Assembly (NCBI GenBank): GCA_002706985.1
Contig: PAKP01000077.1
Span: forward strand, 44,814-108,813
Reading direction: 5' to 3'
Origin: Sneathiella sp.
Lineage (GTDB): Bacteria; Pseudomonadota; Alphaproteobacteria; Sneathiellales; Sneathiellaceae
Length of the DNA stretch: 64,000 nucleotides
Translations under genes and position numbers: made by a program
Shown: in pieces, positions 24,373-33,100 of the stretch
How positions within the stretch are numbered: position 1 is the first letter of the stretch
Layout: the number at the start of each line of letters is the position of its first letter
The notes under the pieces: model-generated
Seen by the model: only the letters and a program-made list of their open reading frames with translations
Told to the model about the DNA's origin: nothing
Databases searched by the model: none

Positions 24373-25656
24373 TTAACGAAACGCCAAATCACGCAGGAAA
24401 AGAGCAATTTGCGGGAAAAATATGAGGGCGGCAGAAACAAACGCCAGTATCACGGTGAAGGGGAAGATTCCGCGTATCACATCCATGTAAGGCCGTCGGA
24501 ATACAGCAATCGCCGTAAAAATGTCGCAGCCGAACGGCGGAGTTGCCGAACCTATCGCGACTTGCAGGGTGATAATGGTTCCGACTAGGACCGGATCCAG
24601 ATTTACCGCCTCTACGACCGGGACGAAAATCGGAACCAGTACGAGGATCACGACGATGGGGTCGACGAACATACAGCCGATGAAGAAGGCGATGGAGATA
24701 ACGGCCAGAACGCCTTTTGGCCCCATCTGGTCAACGCCCACAGCCCCCAGAATTTCCTGGGGGATATTGGCGAATGAAATCACCCACGAGAAGGCGGCGC
24801 CGGCGCCGACAAGTATAAAAACAACGGCCGTGATAAGCCCCGTAGATTTCGCAATGGGATAAATATCGCTGAACTTCAGGGATTTGAAAACCAGCAGCTC
24901 AAGGATCAGGGCATATAGAACGCAGGCTGCCGCAGCTTCGGTTGGGCTAAAGATTCCACCATAAATGCCGCCAACGATGATAACCGGAAAGCCAAGCGGC
25001 CATATGGCCTTTTTCATGGCAGCCATACGTTCACCCCAAGTTGCTTTCGGCTCCGTCGGGACACCTTTGATCGTTGCATAAATCATGCTGTAGGCGGAGA
25101 AGCAGACGAGCAGGAGAAGACCGGGGCCAACCCCGGCGATGAACAGCTCGGAGATCGAGGTGCTGGAAATAACGCCGTAAATGATCATGCCGATGCTTGG
25201 CGGAATGAGGAAGGCGATATCACTGGCATTGATAATCAGCGCCAGAACAAAAGAGTCATTATATCCGGCCTTTAGCATGCGGGGGCGCAAGGGAGAGCCG
25301 ACAGCGACAACCGTTGCCTGCGTGGAGCCCGAGACGGCGCCGAACAAGGTGCAGGCTGCTGCCGTGCTGACGGCGAGCCCGCCTTTGACATGACCGATAA
25401 ATTTCATGACCAGGTCAATTAAGCGGTTTGCCGATTGCCCGCGGGTCATGATATCAGCGGCCAGAATAAACATTGGGACCGCAATCAGAGAAGCGGGACG
25501 GATACCGGCCAGCATCTGCTGGATCATAAACTCCATCTTGCTCACGCCTGAGAATAGGTCGTAAAAGCCGTAAAACGCCCCGAGAAGGAGGGGAACCATC
25601 ATTGGAAACCCAGCCAGCAGCAGAACGATCATTATCCCCGCAATTTTAATAGCCAT
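24373..25656 (-). CDS. uehC: Ectoine/hydroxyectoine TRAP transporter large permease
   Basis: A 427-residue DctM-type permease with about 12 helices. It has ADIMTRGQSANRLIDL, AFLIPPSIGMIIYG, FSPTEAAAACVLYAL and a C-terminal MFVDPIVVILVLVPIFVPV. It performs sodium-driven import with UehB and the binding protein UehA. The order uehA-uehB-uehC-usp is that of the Ruegeria and Halomonas ectoine systems. Twelve bases separate it from uehB. Confidence 0.93.
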   Translation of the reverse strand: MAIKIAGIMIVLLLAGFPMMVPLLLGAFYGFYDLFSGVSKMEFMIQQMLAGIRPASLIAVPMFILAADIMTRGQSANRLIDLVMKFIGHVKGGLAVSTAAACTLFGAVSGSTQATVVAVGSPLRPRMLKAGYNDSFVLALIINASDIAFLIPPSIGMIIYGVISSTSISELFIAGVGPGLLLLVCFSAYSMIYATIKGVPTEPKATWGERMAAMKKAIWPLGFPVIIVGGIYGGIFSPTEAAAACVLYALILELLVFKSLKFSDIYPIAKSTGLITAVVFILVGAGAAFSWVISFANIPQEILGAVGVDQMGPKGVLAVISIAFFIGCMFVDPIVVILVLVPIFVPVVEAVNLDPVLVGTIITLQVAIGSATPPFGCDIFTAIAVFRRPYMDVIRGIFPFTVILAFVSAALIFFPQIALFLRDLAFR

Positions 25657-25668
25657 GATCCGCTTACC

Positions 25669-26253
25669 TCAAATTTCCAGTTCGTCATCGTCATATCCCT
25701 CAATAACGTGGGTTGAGAGATAAACATCTTTTGCCGTCAGGTTTTTAACGGCTGTGAGCGCGTATTGGATGCCGGTAACAAAAAAGCCGACTGGAACCCA
25801 GAGAAAGATAATATAAACAGGAATTTGAAGAGAAGGGAGGATGCGCCCGGAGTTGGCGACCTTGACAATATACCCAATGGAAAAATAACAGAGCGAGAAC
25901 ATCGTCAGCGCCGTGACGATAGCGATGATGATCATCAGGTTCTTGCGTAATTTCGTTGATAACGCATCAAATATCGCGGACATCCGGATATGCCGTCCAT
26001 ATCTTGCGGCATATCCGATTCCGGCAAAGGTAATAAGGATGATGAGTATTCTGTTCAGTTCTTCAGTGAAGAAAATGCTGTGCTGAAAAACGAAGCGACC
26101 AACGACGTTTATGATGGTATTGGCTGCCATCAGGATGACGCCGAGCGCCAGTATCAAGGCTTCAAACCGGCTGATAAAGGTATCGATGGTCCCCAGAAAG
26201 CCCGGTAACGTCGATTTGTATTCCTGGCTTTTGCCGTCTTCTGATGACGCCAT
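25669..26253 (-). CDS. uehB: Ectoine/hydroxyectoine TRAP transporter small permease
   Basis: A 194-residue DctQ-type protein with four predicted membrane helices (about residues 32-52, 67-85, 105-130 and 146-168) and hydrophilic tails. It includes the typical [21 protein letters not shown] stretch. It is the small subunit partner of UehC. It follows uehA after 84 bases that hold a strong stem-loop, so its expression may be lower than that of the binding protein. Confidence 0.9.
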   Translation of the reverse strand: MASSEDGKSQEYKSTLPGFLGTIDTFISRFEALILALGVILMAANTIINVVGRFVFQHSIFFTEELNRILIILITFAGIGYAARYGRHIRMSAIFDALSTKLRKNLMIIIAIVTALTMFSLCYFSIGYIVKVANSGRILPSLQIPVYIIFLWVPVGFFVTGIQYALTAVKNLTAKDVYLSTHVIEGYDDDELEI

Positions 26254-26279
26254 ATCACTCTCCCCCTAGAAAGAATAAA

Positions 26280-26321
26280 CAGCTGCCCGCGGCCAGGCTT
26301 CCCAGACAAGGCGGGCAGCTG
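26280..26321 (-). terminator. Intercistronic stem-loop between uehA and uehB
   Basis: CAGCTGCCCGC (26280-26290) pairs perfectly with GCGGGCAGCTG (26311-26321). Read on the minus strand it follows the uehA stop by 16 bases. Only a weak U-rich tract (GTTTATTCTTT) comes after it. It probably acts as a partial terminator or mRNA-stabilising element that raises binding-protein levels over permease. Confidence 0.65.
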
Positions 26322-26337
26322 TTTTGCAGGTCGATAA

Positions 26338-27357
26338 TTAGTTCATCGCGGCTTTCAGATCAGCTTTCATCTGATCGAGAATTGCCTTACCGCTATCGCC
26401 GGTCATCTCGATGAATTTTGCTTCCACGGCCGATGCTGCATCCTTGAACGGCGCGCGTTCTTCTTCAGAGAGAACGACGACCTTCATGTCAGGCTTGGCT
26501 TTCTTGATATTATCAATTGCCTCTTCGCCCAATCCTTTCTGATATTCAAGAATATACTCGAACGCGGCATCGGTTGCTGCCTGGATGGCCTGCTTGTCCT
26601 CGTCACTCAGACCGTCATAGAATTCCTTGTTGGCCATGACAGCGGTGGTGAAGTTGTTGTGGCCGGCATAGGTGATGACATCCGTTACCTCATACATCTT
26701 CGTTGAATCAACAAAGAACAGAGGGTTTTCCTGGCCCTGAATGATGTTTGTCTGCAGGGCACCATAGACTTCACCCCAAGGCAGCGGCGTTGGCGTTGCC
26801 CCGAAAGCCTTGTAGGATTCCACCAGAAGCGGGTTTGTCATGACCCGAAACTTCACTTCATCCAGATCGCCCGGGCTGCGAATTTCTTCCTTCGTGGTCA
26901 TGACCACTTCGCCTTCCGGGAACATTGTCAGAAGTTCAAGGTTCTGCTCCGCATAGAGTTCCTTGAAGTCCTCGTTAATGGCTTTACTGTTGCGGAAGAA
27001 AGCATTCAGCTCTTCCGGATCAGAGGGGAGCAGGTAAGGAACAAAGAAAACCTGCGCTTCCGGAATCAGTGAGCCGGTGAATCCCGGTGACTGGTCAACA
27101 AATTGCAGAATGCCGGCCTGCGCCTGTTCCATGATATCTGCAGACTCGCCCAATGTACCGTAGGGGTAAAGCTGGATTTCATGATCTGTGTTCTTCTCTA
27201 TCTCTTCCTTGAACTTTGTTGCATAGACACCTTGAACATCCGTGATTGCTTCCTCGAATGCGTATTTCCAGGTATCTGCTTTCGCAGAGGTAATGCCTGC
27301 CGCGAATACGGCTGCAACGGCGATACCGCTCAAATAGTGACGTTTGAAAAGTTTCAT
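26338..27357 (-). CDS. uehA: Ectoine/hydroxyectoine TRAP periplasmic binding protein (TeaA/UehA)
   Basis: A 339-residue exported protein (signal cleavage after AKA, mature start DTWKY). It shares long blocks with Halomonas TeaA, such as MTNPLL, FGATPTPLPWGEVYG and GQENP. In mature numbering all ligand residues I recall from the TeaA-ectoine structure are at the same positions: Glu9, Phe66, Arg144, Trp167, Asn184, Phe188 and Phe209. The specificity call is therefore stronger than for a usual DctP. It is the first gene of uehABC-usp, with GGGAG eight bases before the ATG. It is preceded by a 201-base gap containing a large inverted repeat and the enuR gene. Confidence 0.95.
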   Translation of the reverse strand: MKLFKRHYLSGIAVAAVFAAGITSAKADTWKYAFEEAITDVQGVYATKFKEEIEKNTDHEIQLYPYGTLGESADIMEQAQAGILQFVDQSPGFTGSLIPEAQVFFVPYLLPSDPEELNAFFRNSKAINEDFKELYAEQNLELLTMFPEGEVVMTTKEEIRSPGDLDEVKFRVMTNPLLVESYKAFGATPTPLPWGEVYGALQTNIIQGQENPLFFVDSTKMYEVTDVITYAGHNNFTTAVMANKEFYDGLSDEDKQAIQAATDAAFEYILEYQKGLGEEAIDNIKKAKPDMKVVVLSEEERAPFKDAASAVEAKFIEMTGDSGKAILDQMKADLKAAMN

Positions 27358-27519
27358 TATAGATCGCTCCCTTTTCGAAGGTTCTCGAAATTTAGCCTGC
27401 TTTTTATCTACGGGGTCGCAAGCGGTCCCGTTTCAAGTGGAAATCAAGTCGACACGGGGCACTGCCTCGTTACAAAGCTTCCCCGAAATCAAGCACTGTT
27501 GGGGCAAGAATGAGGCATT

Positions 27520-27559
27520 ATTGTACTGCTAGTCAATGAAAGTATTGTAGCAGTACAAT
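27520..27559. promoter_or_regulatory. Inverted repeat with 11-base perfect arms, candidate EnuR operator
   Basis: ATTGTACTGCT (27520-27530) and AGCAGTACAAT (27549-27559) are exact reverse complements with an 18-base spacer; arm centres are 29 bases apart, close to three helical turns. It begins at the enuR stop codon and lies 163 bases upstream of uehA. There is no T-run, so it is unlikely to be a terminator. MocR/GabR-type dimers bind widely spaced half-sites, which fits. Confidence 0.6.
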
Positions 27560-28950
27560 TACAGGCTATGCATGAAAGGCTCCGGTGCCCGCCGCAGGAG
27601 ATTGCGTATTGCAGAAAGCCCCCGACGAAACCTTTTGGTGTCCTGTGTGCCGGCGACGGCGATACGGACGGCGTCGGCTTTTCGTATATTAGGGGCCAGG
27701 AAAGGCTGTGTCGGGGCAATAGCGATGCCGAGGGAATAGGCATGATTGACATAGGTCGTGGTGTCCCAGCCCTCCGGCAGTTCCAGCCAGAAATGCAAGG
27801 AATTGGGGTGTCCGCGCCAGGACAGGCCGGCCATCTCTTCTTTTATGATTGTATGGCGTTCTACAAGCGCTTGCCGTTGCCATTTAACGAGTTCGTCCGC
27901 TGTTCCATCTTTGATCCATCGGCTGGCAAGTTCGGCAACGAGCGGTGTGCCCATCCAGCTGAACGCAATCAGCCGTCCGGTTATGGCCGGTATCAGGCTA
28001 TCCGGCGCGACGAGATATCCTGTCCGCAAGCCTGACAAGGTGCATTTCGTGAAAGACGTGAGATAAATTGTCCGCTCCGGTGCAAGCGCCATAAAAGGCA
28101 GGGGACGGTCTTCTACCAAAGGCCCCCAGGCGTCATCTTCGATAATGAAGACATCGTACCGGCGGGCGATTTTGACAAGCTTGCGACGGCGTTCCTCCGA
28201 CATCATGGTCACCATGGGATTGGCAACCGTGGGGACGCTGAAATACACTTTTACATCTTGGTTTTTGCAGGCAATTTCAAAAGCTTCCGGATCGAGACCC
28301 TCCCCGTCAAACTCAAGCCCCTGAAGCCGCAAGCCAAGATATGAGCATTGCGAGATAATGAGGTGATGGACAATTGATTCCGTGACGACAATGTCTCCCG
28401 GCCGGGTAACGGCAGAAAGGGCCATTGCCATGCCATGGGTAACGCCATTCGTGATGATGACGGACTCGGGCGAAATATCGAGTTGACAACGGGACAGCCA
28501 GTCAACGCCGGCCTCCCGATGGTTTCGCAGGCCTACATTGGGCCGGCACGCCAGATATGTGTCGTGATCCAGTCCTATAGGGAGATCTTTCAGGGCGGCA
28601 TCCATTCTGTCGACATGGATATGATCTATCAGCGGTCGGGAGATCGACAGATCGATCGTTCCGTTGGTTCCCCTTTCCATCAAATATGGCTGGCGGGATG
28701 GCAGGGTGGGCGACAGGACATATGTGCCGCGTCCGACATGGCCGTCTATGAGTCCGAGCCGTTTAAGCTCTTCATAGGCTTTTCCAACAGTATGGACGCT
28801 GATCCCCAGCTTGTGTGCCAACGTTCGATGAGGGAGCAGTTGTGTGCCGGCGGGAAGCCTGCCGTCCGTAATGGCCTCCTTAAACGCGGAAACTAGACTT
28901 GTATGAAGGGGACGAGTTAGATTATCGTAACGCGGGGTCCAGATTGTCAT
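27559..28950 (-). CDS. enuR: EnuR, MocR/GabR-type PLP-dependent regulator of ectoine use
   Basis: A 463-residue chimeric regulator. Residues 1-80 form a GntR winged helix (GTQLLPHRTLAHKLGIS, GLIDGHVGRGTYV). Residues about 95-460 form an aminotransferase fold type I domain. The PLP lysine is Lys302 (TSFTKCTLSGLR), the same number as Lys302 of Ruegeria EnuR. EnuR represses ectoine import and catabolism until PLP reacts with an ectoine breakdown product (diaminobutyrate derivatives). The gene is upstream of uehABC-usp in the same orientation and divergent from asnR (76-base gap). The related TauR regulator is less likely given the UehA neighbour. Confidence 0.92.
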   Translation of the reverse strand: MTIWTPRYDNLTRPLHTSLVSAFKEAITDGRLPAGTQLLPHRTLAHKLGISVHTVGKAYEELKRLGLIDGHVGRGTYVLSPTLPSRQPYLMERGTNGTIDLSISRPLIDHIHVDRMDAALKDLPIGLDHDTYLACRPNVGLRNHREAGVDWLSRCQLDISPESVIITNGVTHGMAMALSAVTRPGDIVVTESIVHHLIISQCSYLGLRLQGLEFDGEGLDPEAFEIACKNQDVKVYFSVPTVANPMVTMMSEERRRKLVKIARRYDVFIIEDDAWGPLVEDRPLPFMALAPERTIYLTSFTKCTLSGLRTGYLVAPDSLIPAITGRLIAFSWMGTPLVAELASRWIKDGTADELVKWQRQALVERHTIIKEEMAGLSWRGHPNSLHFWLELPEGWDTTTYVNHAYSLGIAIAPTQPFLAPNIRKADAVRIAVAGTQDTKRFRRGLSAIRNLLRRAPEPFMHSL

Positions 28951-29026
28951 GCATTAATATAAGGATTTACCGTTTTTATATGCAAGACAATTTTGGGAAA
29001 TCACGTCGGACAAACTGGGCATTTAC

Positions 29027-29518
29027 ATGGCATTTGGACTAGATGAGCGGGACCTGAAAATTCTGGCTGTCCTGCAAAAAAATGGTCGAATGACCAAAAC
29101 GGAACTGGCGGAACATGTCAATCTGTCGCCGACTCCCTGCTGGGAGCGGCTGAAAAAGCTGGAACAGTCCGGGATCATCGAAGGATACAGCGCCAACGTC
29201 TCACTGAAAATACTCGGTTCGGTTTCCGTCATTTTCATGGAAGCGGAAATCAACAGCCATCGGGCGGCCGATTTTGAAAGGTTCGAGAAGGCGGTTATGG
29301 AAATTCCTGAGATCGTCGAATGCTGGGCCGTGGGCGGGGGCATCGACTATATCGTCAAGTTTTTGTGCGGCGATGTCGATACTTACCAGAGGCTCGTCGA
29401 TAAATTGCTTAACTCCGATATCGGCCTGCGGCGTTACTATTCCTACGTTGTGACAAAGCCGGTGAAATCCAGCCAAATTCCACCGCTGGATTTATATGAA
29501 CGCCGCGATGGCCGGTGA
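29027..29518 (+). CDS. asnR: AsnC/Lrp-type regulator of the ectoine cluster
   Basis: A 163-residue Lrp-family protein: N-terminal helix-turn-helix (MTKTELAEHVNLSPTPCWERLKKLEQSG, about residues 21-48) and a C-terminal RAM domain (VECWAVGGGIDYIVKFLCGD). In Ruegeria pomeroyi an asnR gene precedes ssd and atf in the ectoine operon; here the same trio is together. It probably activates the ssd-atf genes in response to an amino-acid-like intermediate. It starts 76 bases from enuR, so one divergent region serves both regulators. Confidence 0.9.
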   Translation: MAFGLDERDLKILAVLQKNGRMTKTELAEHVNLSPTPCWERLKKLEQSGIIEGYSANVSLKILGSVSVIFMEAEINSHRAADFERFEKAVMEIPEIVECWAVGGGIDYIVKFLCGDVDTYQRLVDKLLNSDIGLRRYYSYVVTKPVKSSQIPPLDLYERRDGR

Positions 29519-29543
29519 AACTCTCTGCTGATTGGCGAATTTT

Positions 29544-29558
29544 CAGAGAAAACCTCTG
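29544..29558. promoter_or_regulatory. CAGAG-AAAAC-CTCTG palindrome, candidate Lrp-type site
   Basis: A 15-base interrupted palindrome with CAG...CTG ends, the frame of the Lrp consensus (YAG...CTR), lies in the 124-base gap between asnR and ssd. The centre does not match the AT-rich Lrp core well. An outer pair CGAATT (29536-29541) and AATTCG (29571-29576) flanks it. It could also be a weak hairpin. Confidence 0.35.
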
Positions 29559-29642
29559 CTTTGGCTGGATAATTCGAAAGCACCTTCTACGTCAAAAGGA
29601 ATAGGTTAAACACCAACCTGTTGAATAATCGGAGGTAGTCTT

Positions 29643-31136
29643 ATGGGAGCCAATGTGAAGAAAAAGGAGTTTGTCGAGGAGTTCGATCTTCTGTCGGATC
29701 CCGGCCTGGTGAGGGAATTCGCCTATATTGACGGAAAATGGTGCGCAGCGAAAAATGGCATGACCATGGGCGTGTATAACCCCGCATCCGGACAGCAGAT
29801 CGCAACCGTCTCCAGTCTCTCCGCGACTGAAAGTGAAGCGGCTGTGGATGCCGCATCGAGAGCCTTTCCGGAATGGTCAAGCCTGCTGCCGCAGGAACGC
29901 GCGTCGCTGATTAGCGAGTGGGGGCGCCTGATGATGGCGTATGAAAATGACCTTGCCGTCATCATGACCCTGGAGCAGGGCAAGCCTCTCTCCGAAGCCC
30001 GCGGTGAAATCGGCTATGGTGCGTCCTTTGCGGAGTTTTTCTCTGAAGAAGCGAAGCGTGCGGATATCATCGGCGTCACCTCACATCTGCCGAACGCGGA
30101 AATTGAAGTCTGGCTGGAACCGATCGGGGTTGCGGCTCTGGTGACGCCTTGGAATTTCCCGATTGCCATGATTACCCGCAAGGCTGCGGCGGCGCTGGCT
30201 GTTGGTTGCACCGTCGTTGTCCATCCGTCCAAAGAGACGCCGCTCTCCGCTCTCGCCCTTGCCGAACTTGCGCACCGGGCCGGTATTCCGCCGGGAGTGT
30301 TTAATGTCGTCATCGGGGAACCGGCGGAAATTGTCGGAACCTGGACGAAGGACCGCCGTGTTCGGGCGCTGTCCTTTACCGGATCGACTGAAATTGGCCG
30401 GTTGCTCTATGAGCAATGCGCGCCGACCATAAAACGTCTCAGTCTTGAGCTGGGAGGGCATGCTCCCTTCATTGTGTTCGCGGATGCGGATATTCCGAAG
30501 GCCGTCGATGAGGCGATCAAGGCGAAATTTGCAACCTCCGGCCAGGATTGCCTGGGCGCCAACCGCTTCTTCATTGAACGGCCGGTGTATGATGAGTTCT
30601 GCGCTGAATTCATCCGCAAGACGAAGAATCTGGTCGTGGACAACGGAATAACCGATCCGGATATCGGGCCGCTGATGAATGATGCCGCCATCGCCAAGCA
30701 GAAAAGTCATGTTGAAAACGCCGTTACTGGCGGGGCGAAGCTTGCCTGCGGGGGCAAGGTGTTGACCGATTTGGGACCGCTTTTCTATGAGCCGACGGTT
30801 CTGGTCGACGTTCCGACCGATGCACTGATAATGCATGAGGAAACCTTCGGCCCCGTCGCCGCCATTACGCCGTTCGATAATGAAAAGGACGTTGTGGCGA
30901 CAGCGAATGATACGGAATATGGTTTGATGGCCTATCTGCATACGAAAGACCCGTCCCGCATTTACCGGATGAGCCGGGCGCTTGAATTTGGCATGGTCGG
31001 GGTAAACCGGACGAAGATAACCGGCGCGCCCATACCCTTTGGCGGGATGAAGCAATCCGGCCTCGGCCGGGAAGGGTCGCGCCATGGTATCGAAGCCTTC
31101 TCAAACATCAAATATATATGCCGCGATTGGGCATAA
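29643..31136 (+). CDS. ssd: Succinate/aspartate-semialdehyde dehydrogenase (ectoine cluster Ssd)
   Basis: A 497-residue aldehyde dehydrogenase with the full catalytic set: FTGSTEIG for cofactor binding, the general base Glu269 in LELGG, and the nucleophile Cys303 in SGQDCLG. His194 (VVVHPSKETP) replaces the usual lysine that contacts the cofactor ribose or phosphate. In ectoine degradation this step oxidises aspartate semialdehyde made by the transaminase Atf; the family label is succinate-semialdehyde dehydrogenase. Good ribosome site CGGAGGTAG before the ATG. It is 24 bases upstream of atf. Confidence 0.9.
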   Translation: MGANVKKKEFVEEFDLLSDPGLVREFAYIDGKWCAAKNGMTMGVYNPASGQQIATVSSLSATESEAAVDAASRAFPEWSSLLPQERASLISEWGRLMMAYENDLAVIMTLEQGKPLSEARGEIGYGASFAEFFSEEAKRADIIGVTSHLPNAEIEVWLEPIGVAALVTPWNFPIAMITRKAAAALAVGCTVVVHPSKETPLSALALAELAHRAGIPPGVFNVVIGEPAEIVGTWTKDRRVRALSFTGSTEIGRLLYEQCAPTIKRLSLELGGHAPFIVFADADIPKAVDEAIKAKFATSGQDCLGANRFFIERPVYDEFCAEFIRKTKNLVVDNGITDPDIGPLMNDAAIAKQKSHVENAVTGGAKLACGGKVLTDLGPLFYEPTVLVDVPTDALIMHEETFGPVAAITPFDNEKDVVATANDTEYGLMAYLHTKDPSRIYRMSRALEFGMVGVNRTKITGAPIPFGGMKQSGLGREGSRHGIEAFSNIKYICRDWA

Positions 31137-31160
31137 CCCTATTTTAGTCAGGAGAGACAA

Positions 31161-32531
31161 ATGCTTACAAATGATCAGCTCAGCCTATGGGATCGGGAGA
31201 ATTTCTTCCACCCGTCGACGCATCTTGCGCAGTTCGCCCGTGGTGAAGCGCCCAATCGTATCATCAGCACAGGTGAAGGGGTCTATATTACCGACCGGGA
31301 CGGGAATAAGCTTCTCGATGCATTCGCCGGGCTTTATTGCGTGAATGTCGGTTATGGCCGCCAGGAAATTGCCGAGGCAATTGCCAAGCAGGCGAGGGAA
31401 CTCGCCTATTACCATGCCTATGTCGGCCATGGTACCGAAGCCTCCATTACGCTGTCGAAAATGATCATGGACCGGGCGCCGGGGAACATGAGCAAGGTCT
31501 ATTTCGGTTTGTCCGGATCCGATGCGAACGAAACCAACATCAAGCTTGTCTGGTACTATAACAACATCCTTGGACGCCCGGAAAAGAAGAAGATCATTTC
31601 ACGCTGGCGCGGCTATCATGGCTCCGGGCTGATGACAGGGTCGCTGACCGGGCTTGAGCTGTTTCACAAGAAGTTCGATCTTCCTCTTGCGCAGGTTATT
31701 CATACGGAAGCCCCTTACTACTTCCGCCGTACAGACCAAGCGCAGTCGGAAGAAGAGTTTACGGCGCATTGCGCGGGCAAGCTCGAAAAGCTCATTCTTG
31801 CCGAGGGGCCGGACACAGTCGCTGCCTTTATCGGTGAGCCCGTGCTGGGAACCGGCGGGCTGGTGCCGCCACCGCCGGGCTATTGGGCAGCAATACAGGC
31901 TGTGCTTAAAAAATACGATATTCTGCTGATCGCGGACGAGGTTGTCACCGGCTTTGGCCGCCTCGGAAGCATGTTCGGTTCCGATCATTACGGCATTGAG
32001 GCGGATATCATTACCTCGGCTAAGGGGCTAACGTCCGCCTACGCGCCGCTCTCCGCGTCAATCATTTCTGGCAAGGTCTGGAAAGTCCTAGAAGACGGCA
32101 CGGATGAGTTCGGCGCTATCGGCCATGGCTGGACCTATTCCGCGCATCCGATCGGTGCCGCTGCAGGGGTGGCCAACCTTAAACTGATTGATGACATGGG
32201 CCTTGTGGAAAATGCCGGCAAGGTCGGCAGCTACTTCAAGGCGGCAATGACAAAAGCCATCGCCGATCGCGCAAAAGTCGGCGATGTCCGCGGCGAAGGA
32301 TTGATGCTCGCGGTGGAGTTTGTCGAGGACCGGGAAGCCCGCCGTTTCTTTGATCCGTCTCTGACGATGGGGGCGAAAGTGGCCGCCGCTCTTCTGAAGC
32401 GAGGCGTTATTGCCCGGGCCATGCCGCAGGGAGATATCATCGGCTTTGCCCCGCCGCTCTGTCTATCAAACGCAGAGGCCGATAAGATTGTCGGCGCTAT
32501 GCAGGAGGCTGTAGAGGAAGTATTCGCCTAA
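31161..32531 (+). CDS. atf: Class III aminotransferase (ectoine cluster Atf)
   Basis: A 456-residue PLP enzyme of fold type I. It has GSDANETNIKL for phosphate binding, Asp259 in ADEVVTGFGR for the pyridine nitrogen, and Lys288 in TSAKGLTSAY for the Schiff base. In the Ruegeria ectoine cluster Atf converts 2,4-diaminobutyrate to aspartate semialdehyde, which Ssd then oxidises. Other omega-amino acid substrates remain possible. AGGAGAG lies just upstream. A strong terminator follows, marking the end of the asnR-ssd-atf unit. Confidence 0.92.
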   Translation: MLTNDQLSLWDRENFFHPSTHLAQFARGEAPNRIISTGEGVYITDRDGNKLLDAFAGLYCVNVGYGRQEIAEAIAKQARELAYYHAYVGHGTEASITLSKMIMDRAPGNMSKVYFGLSGSDANETNIKLVWYYNNILGRPEKKKIISRWRGYHGSGLMTGSLTGLELFHKKFDLPLAQVIHTEAPYYFRRTDQAQSEEEFTAHCAGKLEKLILAEGPDTVAAFIGEPVLGTGGLVPPPPGYWAAIQAVLKKYDILLIADEVVTGFGRLGSMFGSDHYGIEADIITSAKGLTSAYAPLSASIISGKVWKVLEDGTDEFGAIGHGWTYSAHPIGAAAGVANLKLIDDMGLVENAGKVGSYFKAAMTKAIADRAKVGDVRGEGLMLAVEFVEDREARRFFDPSLTMGAKVAAALLKRGVIARAMPQGDIIGFAPPLCLSNAEADKIVGAMQEAVEEVFA

Positions 32532-32545
32532 GAACGTTGCCGAAC

Positions 32546-32600
32546 CGGCAAGGGGTACAGTATGGATTATCGTTGATCCACTTATCCCTTGCCGTTTTTT
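32546..32600 (+). terminator. Terminator of atf, overlapping the 3' end of the MarR gene
   Basis: CGGCAAGGG (32546-32554) pairs perfectly with CCCTTGCCG (32586-32594), with an inner TGGAT/ATCCA stem in the loop, then six T (32595-32600). The right arm and T-run are also the last codons of the convergent MarR gene (residues KNGKG and stop). Confidence 0.85.
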
Positions 32601-33100
32601 AGATCCTCAAGGAAGAAAGTCTCGTCCTGCCAGACAACATCGAGCTGGCGCCGACCTTTTTCATTTATCATGGCATAAACGGTTCGGGCGTATCCGTTGG
32701 CATTCTCGAATCCCACGCTTTCATATGCCTTTTTAAGGTGCACCTGCTGGCAATCGATAACACCCTTCCAGGCGGCCAGCCCTTTCTTTGTGACATAAAG
32801 ATGGCGGCTGCGACGATCTTTCAGGTTTTCTTTCTGCGTTATATATCCATCCGCGATCAATGTCTTGATTGTCGGGCTGAAGGACTGCTGCGTAACGCCC
32901 AGAAAGGCAAGGATTTCCTTCACGGTCGCGCCCGGTTTGCGCTGAACAACATATAAAACCCTGAAGTGGGGACGCCGCAGGCCAATGGATTCGAGATGCG
33001 CATCGCCTGCTTCCAGCATACTGTTGTAGGCAAGATACATGACGGCAAACAGCCAGTGTGCATGTTCTTCCGGGCAAAGGCTGTCTTCGTCCTGCGTCAT
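32582..33100 (-). CDS. MarR-family transcriptional regulator
   Basis: A 172-residue regulator with the MarR winged helix: LRRPHFRVLYVVQRKPG, ATVKEILAFLGVTQQSFSPTI recognition helix, and the DRRSRHLYVTKKG wing with its conserved DxR motif. Dimers sense small phenolic or acidic ligands. It is convergent with atf and separated by 259 bases from the SDR gene downstream on the map. The unannotated stretch 33101-33359 holds its promoter and two GATTG(T/C)AT direct repeats (33168-33186). Its target is not obvious; the flanking SDR or liv operon are candidates. Confidence 0.9.
   Translation of the reverse strand: MTQDEDSLCPEEHAHWLFAVMYLAYNSMLEAGDAHLESIGLRRPHFRVLYVVQRKPGATVKEILAFLGVTQQSFSPTIKTLIADGYITQKENLKDRRSRHLYVTKKGLAAWKGVIDCQQVHLKKAYESVGFENANGYARTVYAMINEKGRRQLDVVWQDETFFLEDLKNGKG

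Noticed and set aside
27520..27559. Reading the enuR-uehA inverted repeat as a terminator of enuR
   Set aside because: The spacer is 18 bases and no U-tract follows on the minus strand, so an operator role is more likely.
30081..31085. 334-codon open frame opposite ssd
   Set aside because: Antisense to an aldehyde dehydrogenase with complete catalytic residues; composition not protein-like.
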